The position numbers and the translations under genes are program-made. Source: JADFRG01 sp048054495 (GTDB taxonomy: Bacteria > Chloroflexota > Anaerolineae > Anaerolineales > E44-bin32). From it: 46,020 nt of DNA. Positions within the stretch are counted from its first letter, which is position 1. Every line of letters starts with the position of its first letter. The DNA lies in contig JBGMQN010000050.1 in the NCBI GenBank assembly GCA_048054495.1, positions 1 to 46,020 on the forward strand, given 5' to 3'. This document shows positions 14,004-24,185 of the stretch, one piece after another. The notes under the pieces are model-generated. The model saw only the letters and a program-made list of their open reading frames with translations. It made no database searches and had not been told where the DNA came from.

Positions 14004-16957
14004 CTAATCCAGCGCTTCGACGACGCGGGTCAACCCTTCACGGATATCACCCTTGATATGGAGCCGGACCACGCGCCTGCCCGCACCTTCAAGCGCCTTC
14101 CGATCGCCCATGGCTTGGGCTGCCTTAAGGGTACCGAAGCTCAGGGAGCCATCCGGCGAACCCGCCTCATCTGGGATCTTCGCATCGCGCTCATCGTCCG
14201 CCGTGATCTGGATGAATAAGCCTGCTCCCGCATCTCCCTTGTGCAGCTGACCGGTTGAGTGCAGGTAGCGGGGCCCGAAGCCAAGCGTAGTGGCCAGGCG
14301 CGTGCGTGCGCGAAGCGAAACCCTGAGTTCCTGAAGGCTCTCAGAAACCTCGCGGCTTGGTTGTAGATAGGCTTGTAGTGCGACGTAGGAATTGGGTTGA
14401 GCTTCGTCAAGGAATGCCGACAGCGCGCCACGCAGATTATCCGCACTGACATCACCGTACAGCTCTAGATTCGAGTCGACAAGAGCGGGCTGCTGAGCCG
14501 GGAGCCCGCCTTCCGCGGCGAATGCCTCTATTAGTTCGCGGGCCAGCACTTTGGCGGCCTCGACGTTCGGTTGGTTAAAGGGATTGATGCCCAGCCGATG
14601 ACCGGCGACTGCGGTTGCCATTTCCCAGAGGAAGTATTGGCCGCCCAGGTCAAATAAATCGTGGATTCGAATTCGGATCACGGGATGGCCCGCGAGCTCC
14701 AGTTTTTCCACTGCGGCATCATTTCTGTTGTCTCCGTCGAGCCGTAAATAAACGAAGAGGCGGTCCTCACCATACAATCCCGGCTCCCCTATCTGCTCAC
14801 CGACCACCGGGAGGATTCCGCGTCCCTCCTTACCGGTGCTTTCGGCGATCAACTGCTCCAACCAGTCACCAAAGCTCTCCAAGGGTGGGTCGGCCACAAG
14901 CGTGAGCTTGTCTCTACCTTGTTTGGCAAGCTCGGCCAAGACCGCGCCCAGCCTTGCTGCCGGATTGTCATCTGCGCCGACACAGGACTCGCAGGCACAT
15001 GCGATGGACAGCGATCGATCGAGCACTTGCGCCACGTCGACCCCGATCAGCGCCGCGGGCACCAATCCGAAAAATGACAGTGCGGAGTACCGGCCGCCAA
15101 TATTCGGGTCATTGAGAAAGGTGGCCCGGAAGTCGAACTGCCTGGCAAGCTCGGTCAGCCGGCTCCCAGGATCGGTAATCGCAACGAAATGAGGGCCGGT
15201 CCGGCCGGCTCCTTCCACACCTTGCACTTGATTGTAGAAATACTTGAACAAGGACAGCGTCTCGACCGTCCCACCCGACTTCGTGGCGATAATGTACAGG
15301 GTGCGTGCGGGATCAAAGCGCTTCGCAGCGGAGAGTACCGCGCCGGGGTCGGTACTATCGAGCACTTCCAACTCGAAGAAGCCCTGCGCAACGCCGAAGG
15401 TTTTCAAGAATACTTCTGGCGCCAAACTCGATCCACCCATCCCGAGAAGCAACGCTTGGTCGTATCCATCGGCCCTTGCCCAATCCGTTAGCTTCTGCAG
15501 GTCGTGCAGATTGTCGAGCATCACCTCGGCGGTGTTTAGCCATCCGAGGCGATTAGAGATTTCATCCGGATCGGGCTTCCAGACGGTGTGGTCATGGGTC
15601 CAGATGCGCGAGAGCACCTTCTCACGGCCCATCTGCTCCAGCGCTGAATCTACTGCGGGTCCATATCCATTCAAGTTCATGGAAATATGTTCCCATTCGG
15701 CCAACAGTCGCTCTCGCTTGAGTGCAATGGCATTCATCATGGCATCAAACGATCGGGCAAACGCTGAAACTCCTTCCTCCTGAAGGTCGTCCGTTATGCT
15801 GGCCAGGTCGAGTCCCATGGCAGACAGCCGCTCCATATGAGCCACGGCCGATTCAAGGTCGTCATCCAGGGATCGCGAGACCGTGCCATGGTCTATGAAA
15901 GCTTGTAGGGTGGCGGGTGGGATGGTGTTGACGGTATCTGGCCCGATGAGCGAGTCGACGTAGAGCGTATCCGGCAAGGTCGGACTCTTCGTGCTCGTAC
16001 TGGCCCAGAGCGGGCGCTGAACCCGCGCACCGTTTTCCGCCAGCCGCTCCCATCGCTCTCCGCTATAGATCTCCTTGAATCGCTCATAGGCTACCTTTGC
16101 GTTTGCGACCCCCGCTCTGCCCATGAGCTCCGAGGCGGCNNNNNNNNNNNNNNNNNNNNNNNNNNNNNNNNNNNNNNNNNNNNNNNNNNNNNNNNNNNNN
16201 NNNNNNNNNNNNNNNNNNNNNNNNNNNNNNNNNNNNNNNCATAGGCTACCTTTGCGTTTGCGACCCCCGCTCTGCCCATGAGCTCCGAGGCGGCTGTGGC
16301 CCCAGCCCCGATCCCTCCCAGCGCTCGATCGACCGCGGTGTCTACGCGGCTGACAAAAAACGACGCAACCGAGGCGATCTCCAGATCCTGTGAGCCCGCT
16401 GCCAAACGATCCTCAAGGCCAGCAAGATAGGCCTCCGCGACATCGGAGTAGTTCTCGATCGAGAATATCAACGTCACATTGACGTTGATGCCATCGCTGA
16501 TGAGGGTGCGGATCGCGGCCACACCTTCCGCGGTGGCCGGAACTTTAATCAACACATTCGGCCGCCCGAGCTCTTCGAAGAGCTGCTTGGCCTCCAACAC
16601 CGTCCCCTGAGTGTCGTATGCCAGCATCGGATTTACTTCGATGCTAATGAATCCGTCGAGCCCGTGTGTCTGGTCATAGACTGGACGCAGCAGATCTGCG
16701 GCACGTGCGATGTCGTCCAGAACCAGCTTTTCATAAATCTGCGCCACCTCGAGTCCGGCCTCAACCAGCTCATGAAGTGCCTCGTCATAGTCCGTGCTCC
16801 CAGCTATAGCCTTTTCAAAGATGGTCGGGTTGGAAGTCACTCCAGTGACCCCTTGCCCGATCAGATCCGCCATCTCACCCGAATCAAGCAGGGCGCGCCG
16901 GATGTTGTCATACCAGACCGATTGACCCAGTTTGGCCAGTTCCTCAAGTTTAGTCAT
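14004..16957 (-). CDS. tal-pgi: Bifunctional transaldolase / glucose-6-phosphate isomerase (fusion, split by scaffold gap)
   Basis: N-terminal transaldolase (~res 1-360): TSNPTIFEKA, the Schiff-base Lys138 in NVLIKVPAT, and SFFVSRVD. C-terminal phosphoglucose isomerase (~380-930): GMGGSSLAPEV, TKSGGTVETLS, NIGGRYSALSFFG and PFNQPNVEAAK. The drawn gene is interrupted by 100 N at 16140-16239, but the 55 bp on both sides are identical. Removing 155 bp (gap plus one copy) leaves 2799 nt = 932 codons plus stop in one frame, so the gene is intact. The start chosen is ATG at 16957; a TTG five codons earlier is possible. First gene of the pentose-phosphate operon; the fusion links the non-oxidative branch to glycolysis. 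Confidence 0.95.
16085..16294. other. Scaffold gap (100 N) with exact 55-bp duplicated flanks inside tal-pgi
   Basis: 16085-16139 equals 16240-16294. Collapsing the duplicate restores a continuous reading frame, so this is an unmerged contig overlap and not a repeat, frameshift or insertion. Overlap length of 55 would fit an assembler k-mer (inference). Confidence 0.95.
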
Positions 16958-17040
16958 GATGATCTCAATCAAATCCGCAGCAATGATACCAACCCGCTTG
17001 GGAAAGACCTACGACCGCTTCTATCTTGCAGTGCGGGCGT

Positions 17041-17064
17041 ACTCTCCACCTCGGGTGGCAGAGT
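17041..17064 (-). terminator. Hairpin between the OsmC gene and tal-pgi
   Basis: ACTCTCCACC pairs with GGTGG-C-AGAGT (one bulged base) around a TCG loop. It lies 17 bp downstream of the OsmC stop (minus strand). No T-tract follows on either strand, so it may attenuate or separate transcripts rather than act as a classic terminator. Confidence 0.4.
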
Positions 17065-17080
17065 TGGTTCGTGGCTGCTA

Positions 17081-17500
17081 CTAGGCCCCAACTTTCCGCC
17101 GAATCTTGGTTTCGCTAGTCAGGGTTCGGTGCACGGGGCAGCGATCGGCGATCCAGGCCAGCCTCTCCCGCTGCTCATCTGTGAGATCGCCTTCAAAGGA
17201 AAGCTCTTCTTCAATAATGTCAACTTTGGCGTCTGCATCGCTCTCACAGTCTTCGCAGTCTCTTGCGTACATCTTGTGGATGCTCAAGCTTACATTTATC
17301 GTTTCCAGCGGCCAGCCCTTGCGGTTGGCGTACATACGCACGGTCATCGCCTTGCATGCCCCCAGCGAGGCCAGGAGCAGCGCGTAGGGGTCGGGGCCGC
17401 TGGTCGGCCCCCCTTCCGGGCTTTCGTCCGCGTGCAGATGATGTCCTGCGGCTTCTATCTCCACCTGATAGCCAATTTCATTTCGTGCTGTTACATCCAA
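17081..17500 (-). CDS. OsmC-family peroxiredoxin-like protein
   Basis: OsmC/Ohr-superfamily protein (139 aa) expected to reduce organic hydroperoxides with a two-cysteine centre. Both conserved cysteines are present: LLASLGACKAMTVRMYANRKG (first Cys, at the N-terminus of the long central helix) and DRCPVHRTL near the C-terminus (second Cys). The sequence resembles the YhfA-like branch. A TTG start at 17500 is chosen because AAAAGGAG lies 6 nt upstream and the protein then begins at the first beta-strand; a longer frame reaches 17662 but overlaps the NnrE gene and is not conserved-looking. A small extra Cys pair (DCEDC) is seen mid-protein. Third gene after SDR and NnrE. Confidence 0.88.
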   Translation of the reverse strand: MDVTARNEIGYQVEIEAAGHHLHADESPEGGPTSGPDPYALLLASLGACKAMTVRMYANRKGWPLETINVSLSIHKMYARDCEDCESDADAKVDIIEEELSFEGDLTDEQRERLAWIADRCPVHRTLTSETKIRRKVGA

Positions 17501-17555
17501 GATGGGCTCCTTTTCGGTGCAATCAGACTCGACCGATCTCCTTCTCCACTCTTGC

Positions 17556-18293
17556 TCACTCCGCTCTCGTAATACGCACCCAGTAGGCAGCTCCAAAAAA
17601 GGGCTCAAGGGCAAATCCAAGGGGTGCGTAGACTTCCGGGGGGATCCCGATATCCGCAACATAAAGCTCGCCGGAAACTTTGCGGAGACCGGTCTTAGGC
17701 AAGGCCAACGTCAGTGTACGGTGCGCCTTGATCGACACGCCGGGGGTCTCGCCGCTGGTCGAATCAAGGCCAGAGGGAATATCCAGCGATAGTGTACGGT
17801 CTGAGAATTCATTGACCGTCTCAATCAGATTCTTGGTTATTCCACGCGGCGCACCCTTGAGACTGTAGCCAATGAGCGCATCGATCACCAGCGTTGCCTG
17901 CCGAATACGCTCTTCGGCCTCCGAGGCGGAGGTCGCCCTGAGGCCGGCCTGCTCCACGATATGGAATTGAGCGGCGGCAGAGCCGCGCAGCTCGGATGGA
18001 TCCTTTGTTAGAAGAAGCCGGACACGATACCCGCGATTTCGCAGATGGCGTGCGCAGCTGATGCCTCCTCCGCCGTTCCCTCCGGATCCCGCCAGGATGA
18101 CGATCTCAGCGTTCGGGTCGTCCACATTCTCGATGGCGTGCAGCGCCAGGTTGCGGCCGGCATTTTCCATCATCTGCAGCACTCCGAGCCCGAAGTCTTC
18201 CATGGCGATGCGATCCACCTCTCGCATTTGATCTTCGGTCAGCGCCGGCAGCACCTTTCCACCTTCGGTCAAGAAGGTTACGCGCTCAGTCAA
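17556..18293 (-). CDS. nnrE: NAD(P)H-hydrate epimerase (YjeF N-terminal domain)
   Basis: Repairs damaged nicotinamide cofactors by epimerising R- and S-NAD(P)HX. 245 residues, i.e. the stand-alone epimerase domain without the ADP/ATP-dependent dehydratase that is fused in E. coli Nnr. Features: MMENAGRNLA helix, the AGSGGNGGGGISCARHL loop, VIDALIGYSLKGAPRG and the SLDIPSGLDSTSGE signature. Downstream of an SDR gene (73 bp) and upstream of OsmC (55 bp); a redox-repair theme is plausible. A separate NnrD gene is not in this window. Confidence 0.93.
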   Translation of the reverse strand: MTERVTFLTEGGKVLPALTEDQMREVDRIAMEDFGLGVLQMMENAGRNLALHAIENVDDPNAEIVILAGSGGNGGGGISCARHLRNRGYRVRLLLTKDPSELRGSAAAQFHIVEQAGLRATSASEAEERIRQATLVIDALIGYSLKGAPRGITKNLIETVNEFSDRTLSLDIPSGLDSTSGETPGVSIKAHRTLTLALPKTGLRKVSGELYVADIGIPPEVYAPLGFALEPFFGAAYWVRITRAE

Positions 18294-18366
18294 CTGTCCG
18301 CTCTCACATCGATCTGGGCTCGCGCCTCAACTGAATCTACTTCGCATCTAACCCTGTTCACTCGGC

Positions 18367-19083
18367 TCAACCGGTGCCGTAGGCCGGGATGGCGGCTCCG
18401 TGAACTGCACTGGCCGCCTCCGAGGCAAGGAACAGGATCACTTCCACAACCGCCGAGGGTGCCACCCAACGCGAAAAGTCCGCCTCCGGTGTTTGTTCGC
18501 GGTTCTCAGGCGTATCGATATGACCCGGCAACACGGAGTTGACGTTGATTCCCTGCTCTTTCAACTCTTCAGACAGGCTCTCCGTGAGTCGGATCACAGC
18601 GCTCTTGGCCCCTGAGTAGGCACCCGCATTCGCTGCGCCTTTCACGCCTGGCCTGGCCCCGATGTTTACGATCTTTCCACTACCTTGCTTGAGCATCTGC
18701 GGCACGGCGGCTCGGCAAGAGAGGAACACCGAGCGTGCGTTCAGCTCGAACATGAAGTCCCAACTTTCCAGGCTGGTTTCATGAATCGGAGTACCGCCTC
18801 GAAACCCGCCGATGGCATTGATGAGAATATCCACGCGACCATGCTTGTCTATGACTTGCTGAAAGCTGTTTTCAACCGAATCCGCGTCTGTCATATCAAC
18901 CGTTCCAATGAGCAAATGGGACACATCATCCGCCAATTGGCCGCATACTTCCTGGAGACGGCCCGGCCTTCGGTCCAGGAGGGCCATATGCGCGCCCAAA
19001 GCGGCGAAGGCATGCGAAACCACTCCGCCCAGGTTCCCAGCCGCGCCGGAAACCACGACCACACGGTCCTTGAAATCAGGCAT
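18367..19083 (-). CDS. SDR-family oxidoreductase, DHPR-like with Ser-to-Ala change
   Basis: 238-residue classical-size short-chain dehydrogenase. Cofactor loop SGAAGNLGGVV (unusual: the canonical TGxxxGIG is SGAAGNLG), Asp37 area LLDRR suggesting NAD(H), NAIGG in place of NNAG, and active-site AYSGAKSAV (YxxxK). Thirteen residues before the Tyr, where classical SDRs have the catalytic Ser, the sequence is NIGARPG, giving Ala. The same GAR pattern occurs in a dihydropteridine-reductase-like branch. A GAAGGGA ribosome site precedes the ATG. Substrate unknown. Probably first gene of the SDR-nnrE-osmC transcript. Confidence 0.85.
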   Translation of the reverse strand: MPDFKDRVVVVSGAAGNLGGVVSHAFAALGAHMALLDRRPGRLQEVCGQLADDVSHLLIGTVDMTDADSVENSFQQVIDKHGRVDILINAIGGFRGGTPIHETSLESWDFMFELNARSVFLSCRAAVPQMLKQGSGKIVNIGARPGVKGAANAGAYSGAKSAVIRLTESLSEELKEQGINVNSVLPGHIDTPENREQTPEADFSRWVAPSAVVEVILFLASEAASAVHGAAIPAYGTG

Positions 19084-19176
19084 CGAGTATCCCTTCTTGA
19101 TGTCGCAGACTCAGTTTTGCTGAGACCGCGTCTAGAGCTTCGAGCTAATGAGGCCTACTTTTCTTACGAGTCGGTG

Positions 19177-19201
19177 AGCGCTTGGATTATAGTCCAGCGC
19201 T
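19177..19201 (-). promoter_or_regulatory. Minus-strand promoter with overlapping dyad operator
   Basis: A perfect minus-strand TATAAT (19191-19186) sits inside a dyad AGCGCT-T-GGA ... TCC-AGCGCT (19177-19201). The -35 region is weak. The expected transcript runs into the SDR gene with a ~95-nt leader that includes a CTCAG/CTGAG hairpin (near 19107-19123). No gene is supported in 19084-19388 (305 bp); the frame after the AlkZ-like stop stays open for ~56 codons but has no convincing start. Confidence 0.45.
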
Positions 19202-19388
19202 TTGAGAACCGAGAAACGGGGGGAGCTCAGGTTCGGGAATCCGGAGCATGCGTACGCACAAGCAAATGCATGCCAACCAGCGCGATCGCCAACACCAGGT
19301 TACTGACGAGCTGCGCGCTGCGCAGCGAACCAAACGCGACGATCGAGTCGACTCGAAAGGCTTCAGGGAGTTTACCGTTCGGGCTGCC

Positions 19389-20303
19389 CTAGAGTAGTTC
19401 GGATAGGGCGATCAGCTCTTCGTCGGAGTGCTCGCGCTTAACCCCACTGCGCACCCATCCCGCCTGCTCCGCCTGCTGAACAGCCACCCTCAGCTGCGCC
19501 TTGCGCCACCCGAACACTTTGCCGAACTCTCGCGCTGAAGAGGCACCGAGCGAGCGAAAGTAGAGCTCAGTCAGCTTCAGTCGTGCCTCGGATTCGGGTA
19601 TTTGCCGAGCCTTATCCAGCAGGCCCGGAAGATGGCGCGACACAATATCGAAGATAAAGGCATAGTTCCAGGCACCAGCCTCCGCTACTCCGACCGGCAG
19701 GATCTTCATGTCTTTCTGCAGCTCAACCAGCGCCCGCTCGAATCGATACTTGCTACCTTTGCTGGTCAGCCCGACTTTGCGGCGAAGAGCTACGGTATCC
19801 ATCGGCCCCTGGCGGAGCAGCACCTCATAGACCTGCTTGTTCTCCTGCTTCAGACGGCCGGCCTCGTACTGAACGAGATAGTCGCCCTCCGGATCCCCGT
19901 AGTTTTCGGTAAGCGCATAGAAGTAGGGAGCGACCTTCAGGGAAATGAGCGTTGCCTTCTTGCGCAGTAATTTGGCGTAATACCATTTGCGCTTCCCAAG
20001 CATCTGGTCCTTCCAGCCCCAAGTGACATGGCCCGGGTCGTCGTGCTCGGAGGCCACCGCTCGATCCCCGGCTACCGCCGTCCAGAGGCTCGGAAACTCG
20101 ATGTCCTTGATGGGCCAGAAGAAGACGAAGCCGCGTTCCTGCACAAATTCAACGGCCTGCTCTACGGTGCCCAACCTTCGTTCGCGAAGGTAAGTCTTGG
20201 CGCGGTAGGCCTCGATGGTCTCATTCGCGATCTGGTTGCTTGAGCTCGATTGGGCGGCCATACGGCGTGCACGAGATGATACCTCCTGCGGATTAATTCC
20301 CAT
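19389..20303 (-). CDS. AlkZ-related winged-helix protein
   Basis: 304-residue protein resembling the HTH_42/YcaQ-AlkZ superfamily (PF06224-like), commonly labelled AlkZ-related. Features: FWPIKDIEFPSLWTAVAGDR, DDPGHVTWGWKDQMLGKRKW, LISLKVAPYFYALTENYG, and winged-helix segments GPMDTVALRRKVGLTSKGSKYRFERALVEL and ILPVGVAEAGAWNYAFIFD. AlkZ enzymes are DNA glycosylases for interstrand crosslinks, but the catalytic QxQ motif of true AlkZ/YcaQ is not evident, so glycosylase activity is unproven. Monocistronic-looking, divergent from the transport operon. Confidence 0.7.
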   Translation of the reverse strand: MGINPQEVSSRARRMAAQSSSSNQIANETIEAYRAKTYLRERRLGTVEQAVEFVQERGFVFFWPIKDIEFPSLWTAVAGDRAVASEHDDPGHVTWGWKDQMLGKRKWYYAKLLRKKATLISLKVAPYFYALTENYGDPEGDYLVQYEAGRLKQENKQVYEVLLRQGPMDTVALRRKVGLTSKGSKYRFERALVELQKDMKILPVGVAEAGAWNYAFIFDIVSRHLPGLLDKARQIPESEARLKLTELYFRSLGASSAREFGKVFGWRKAQLRVAVQQAEQAGWVRSGVKREHSDEELIALSELL

Positions 20304-20376
20304 TGCAGCCTTTCACAGGGGCGGAAGGGCCCCCGCTGGGTGTCCCGCCACCTATTCCTCAAATCGGGGTTAATAC

Positions 20377-20425
20377 TCACAAGACCATTGTTATTGTGAA
20401 CACTTGCGTTCGCTTCTGGTACGAT
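20377..20425 (+). promoter_or_regulatory. Putative promoter/operator of the Liv-type transport operon
   Basis: Extended -10 TGG-TACGAT (20417-20425) with, 18 bp upstream, an inverted repeat TCACAA (20377-20382) / TTGTGA (20394-20399) separated by 11 bp. It lies 140 bp upstream of the livG ATG. Position is compatible with regulation by a dimeric factor at the -35 region. Remaining 20304-20563 shows no gene. Confidence 0.35.
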
Positions 20426-20563
20426 TGGGGTCTTCATCCTACCGGTCCAGCGAATTCCCGCTCCTCACACGGAGATTCTGTCCTGGGCGTCTAGCGGCCG
20501 CGCTTGGTGGCGCTACCTGAATCAATCGAAAGAGAAATTGGATCCCACGTTCGTCCGTCATCT

Positions 20564-21330
<767 letters not shown>

Positions 21331-21334
<4 letters not shown>

Positions 21335-23265
21335 TCGAACCTACCGAAACGCTGGCTAAACACTGGCTCGAAAAGGTCCACAGCTATCGCGGTACCAGCA
21401 AGGTCGCCCTGCGCCAGAAAGACTTCGGTATTTGGCAGAGCCTCACCTGGGATGAGTCCTACCTGCAGGTACGCGACTTCAGTTTGGGGCTGGTATCCAT
21501 GGGTCTCAAGCGCGGCGACCGAGTAGCGATCATCGGGGATAACGACCGCGAATACCTGTGGGCAGCGTTCGGCGTGATGGCAGCTGGTGGCGCCGTGGTA
21601 GGCCTATTCACCGACGTGACGCCTCCCGAGGCGGCGTACGTGGTGGAGCATTGTGACGCCGCATTCGTCGTAGCAGGCGATCAAGAACAGTGCGACAAGC
21701 TGCTTGATGTGCAATCCGATCTGCCGCTCGTGAAAAAGGTGATCTACTGGGACAACCGGGGTATGTGGGGCTACGACGACCCCTGGCTCATGGACTTCCG
21801 GGACGTCCAGGGTCAGTGGGACCCATCGCTCGGCGATCCGGACGAGCACTTCGAGGCCATGATCGAGGCGGGCATGGGCAGCGATCCGGCCATGTTCTGT
21901 TACACATCTGGAACGACCGGGCTTCCCAAGGGAGCGATCATCAGTCATTCAAACTTCGTTTATGCCGTTCAAGCCTTCGGTGAAATCGATCCGCTCCGCG
22001 ACACAGACGACCACGTCTCGTTTCTGCCGTTGGCCTGGATCGCGGGGGCCGCGCTGGACATCTCTCCGCACGTCGTCAATGGCGTCATCCTGAACTTCGC
22101 CGAAAGCCCGGAGACCGTGCGTGAGAATATTCGCGAGATCGCACCGGACCAGCTGCTCTACAATTCTCGGCTTTGGGAGACGCTGGTCGCCACCATCCGC
22201 GCACGTATCTTGGACAGCAACTGGCTCAATCGTACGCTCTACGATCTCTTTCTTCCCATTGGCTATCGCGCGGCCGAGTTTGAGTTCCAGCACAAAGAAG
22301 TGCCGCTGGGGTGGCGCGCCTTGAGATGGATCGGCAACCGCGCGGTGTTCAGGCCGTTGTTGAGCCAATTCGGACTGCACAAGGCCCGAGACGCCTATAC
22401 CACCGGTGCCGCGCTCAGCCCGGACGTTATCCGGTTCTTCCGCGCTCTGGGACTGCCATTGCGGCAAATCTACGGTTCAACCGAAGTCACTGGAGGCGCA
22501 CTGCTTCACCGGCGCGAGGATGTCAAGTTCGCCTCGGTTGGCGAGCCCATCCCAGGATCGCACTGTGCCATCTCCGAAGAAGGTGAGATCTTACTTTCGG
22601 GCCCTGGACTGTTCCATGGCTACCACAAGGATTCGGACCAGACGAATGCCGCCCTATATGTCGATTCGCAGAATACATCGTGGTTCCGCACCGGGGATGC
22701 CGGCCATATCGATGAAGATGGCCACCTCATCTATCTAGATCGTCTCAAGGACATGATCGAGCTTAGCAGTGGCGAGAAATACTCCCCGCAGTTCATCGAA
22801 GGACGGCTCAAGTTCAGCCCGTACATCAGCCACGCACTCACTCTCGGAGATGCCCGGCACGATTACGTGGCCGCCATCATTACGGTCGACTTTGAGAACG
22901 TAGGCCGCTGGGCCGAAAAGCAAGGAGTCCCGTATACCACCCTTACCGACCTCTCGCAGAAGCCGGAAGTGTACGAGCTTATCCGCAAGGACGTCGAAGA
23001 GATGAACCGGACCTTGCCCGAATCCGGCCGCGTGCGCAAGTTTGTCCTGCTGCACAAGGAATTTGACCCCGACGAAGGTGAAATGACTCGCACTCGCAAG
23101 CTGCGTCGAGGATTTCTGTTCGAGCGCTACTCCGAGGTGATCGACTCGCTCTACTCTGGTGAGAGAGAGCTGCAGATCAGCGACGTTGTGAAATACCAAG
23201 ACGGGCGAGAAGGAAAGATCGATTCCACGTTGCGAATCGAGTCGCTGGAGAACGGCGCAGCATGA
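21331..23265 (+). CDS. Long-chain-type acyl-CoA synthetase (AMP-binding)
   Basis: 644-residue adenylate-forming ligase that would convert a carboxylate, ATP and CoA to the acyl-CoA. P-loop CYTSGTTGLPKGA (~res 190-202), QIYGSTEVTGG (A5 region), the WFRTGDAGHIDEDGHL core and YLDRLKDMIELSSGEKYSP (A8), and the C-terminal catalytic Lys segment MTRTRKLRR are intact. The build resembles the FadD15/long-chain group, which has an extended C-terminal domain. TTG start overlaps the livG stop; its own stop overlaps the livH ATG (ATGA). Being locked between transporter genes suggests that the transported acid is its substrate. Confidence 0.9.
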
Positions 23266-24182
23266 ATTGGCAATTGGTCCCCCAGTTCGGTCTTGCGGGG
23301 CTAATGGCCGGGGGCCCGATCGCGCTGATCGCCCTGGGGATCGTGCTCATCTACAAAGCCACCTATATCTTCAATTTTGCCCAGGGCCAGCTTCTGCTCC
23401 TTGGCGCCCTATTCACATGGTATTTCGCTCTTGAATTGGAATGGCCGATCGCAATTTCAATTCTGCTCGCACTGGTACTTGCTGCCCTGCTGGGTCTGCT
23501 TATCGAGAGATTAGCGCTGCGTCCGATGACGGGACAGCCGCTTTTTGCAATCATACTGATGACGCTTGGGCTTGGTGAATTCCTGCAAGGCGTAGCGCTG
23601 CTGTTGTTCGGAGGCACGCAGAGGAACTTCCCACATCTGTTCTCAACTGAGAATCCGTACCGAATACCGACGCCCTTCTATTTCAACGACAATCAGATCA
23701 CGGTCATCCTCAAACAAAACTTGGTGTGGTCCTTTATAGTCGCCATCCTGGCGGTCGTCCTCATCGGCGCCTTCTTTAAATTTAGCCGAGCCGGTCTAGC
23801 GATGCGGGCAACTTCCGAGGATCACGAGTTGGCGCAAAGCGTTGGTCTTCGCATCCGTAGGATATTCGGAGTCTCATGGGCGATGGCGGCCATGGTAGCC
23901 ACCGTCGCCGGTGTGTTGTTGGCTACCTCGAGCGGGCTGGACATGAGTTTGTCTCTGGTTGTCCTGTCTGCTTTCGCGACCGTGCTGCTGGGAGGCCTCG
24001 ACTCCATACCCGGCACGATCGTGGGAGGATTGATCATCGGGGCCTCGGTCGGACTCACCAAGGCCTCGACCGAGCCCTGGATCCGAGACTTGTCGGAGAT
24101 CATGCCCTACATCGTGCTGCTAATCGTGCTCTTGATTCGCCCGGAGGGGATCTTCGGGCAACGACGGATCGAAAGGATTTAG
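23262..24182 (+). CDS. livH: Branched-chain-type ABC transporter permease (LivH-like)
   Basis: 306-residue membrane permease with about eight hydrophobic segments. Family features: GLMAGGPIALIALGIVLIYK at the N-terminus, FNFAQGQLLLLGA, ERLALRPM, the conserved loop AMRATSEDHELAQSVG contacting the ATPase, and the C-terminal LLGGLDSIPGTIVGG. The ATG at 23262 overlaps the ligase stop. Forms the translocation channel with LivM. Confidence 0.95.
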   Translation: MNWQLVPQFGLAGLMAGGPIALIALGIVLIYKATYIFNFAQGQLLLLGALFTWYFALELEWPIAISILLALVLAALLGLLIERLALRPMTGQPLFAIILMTLGLGEFLQGVALLLFGGTQRNFPHLFSTENPYRIPTPFYFNDNQITVILKQNLVWSFIVAILAVVLIGAFFKFSRAGLAMRATSEDHELAQSVGLRIRRIFGVSWAMAAMVATVAGVLLATSSGLDMSLSLVVLSAFATVLLGGLDSIPGTIVGGLIIGASVGLTKASTEPWIRDLSEIMPYIVLLIVLLIRPEGIFGQRRIERI

Positions 24183-24185
24183 CCG

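Noticed and set aside
16091..16972. Separate transaldolase gene with its own end
   Set aside because: Its apparent C-terminus is produced by translating through the N run and the duplicated flank in the wrong frame; the gene is one Tal-Pgi fusion.
19200..19391. In-frame ~56-codon extension after the TAG stop of the AlkZ-related gene
   Set aside because: No start codon of its own with a ribosome site and no sign of stop-codon recoding; kept only as a note.
18685..19392. 235-codon plus-strand frame antisense to the SDR gene
   Set aside because: Overlaps a well-supported SDR gene and a promoter region, and shows no recognisable domain.
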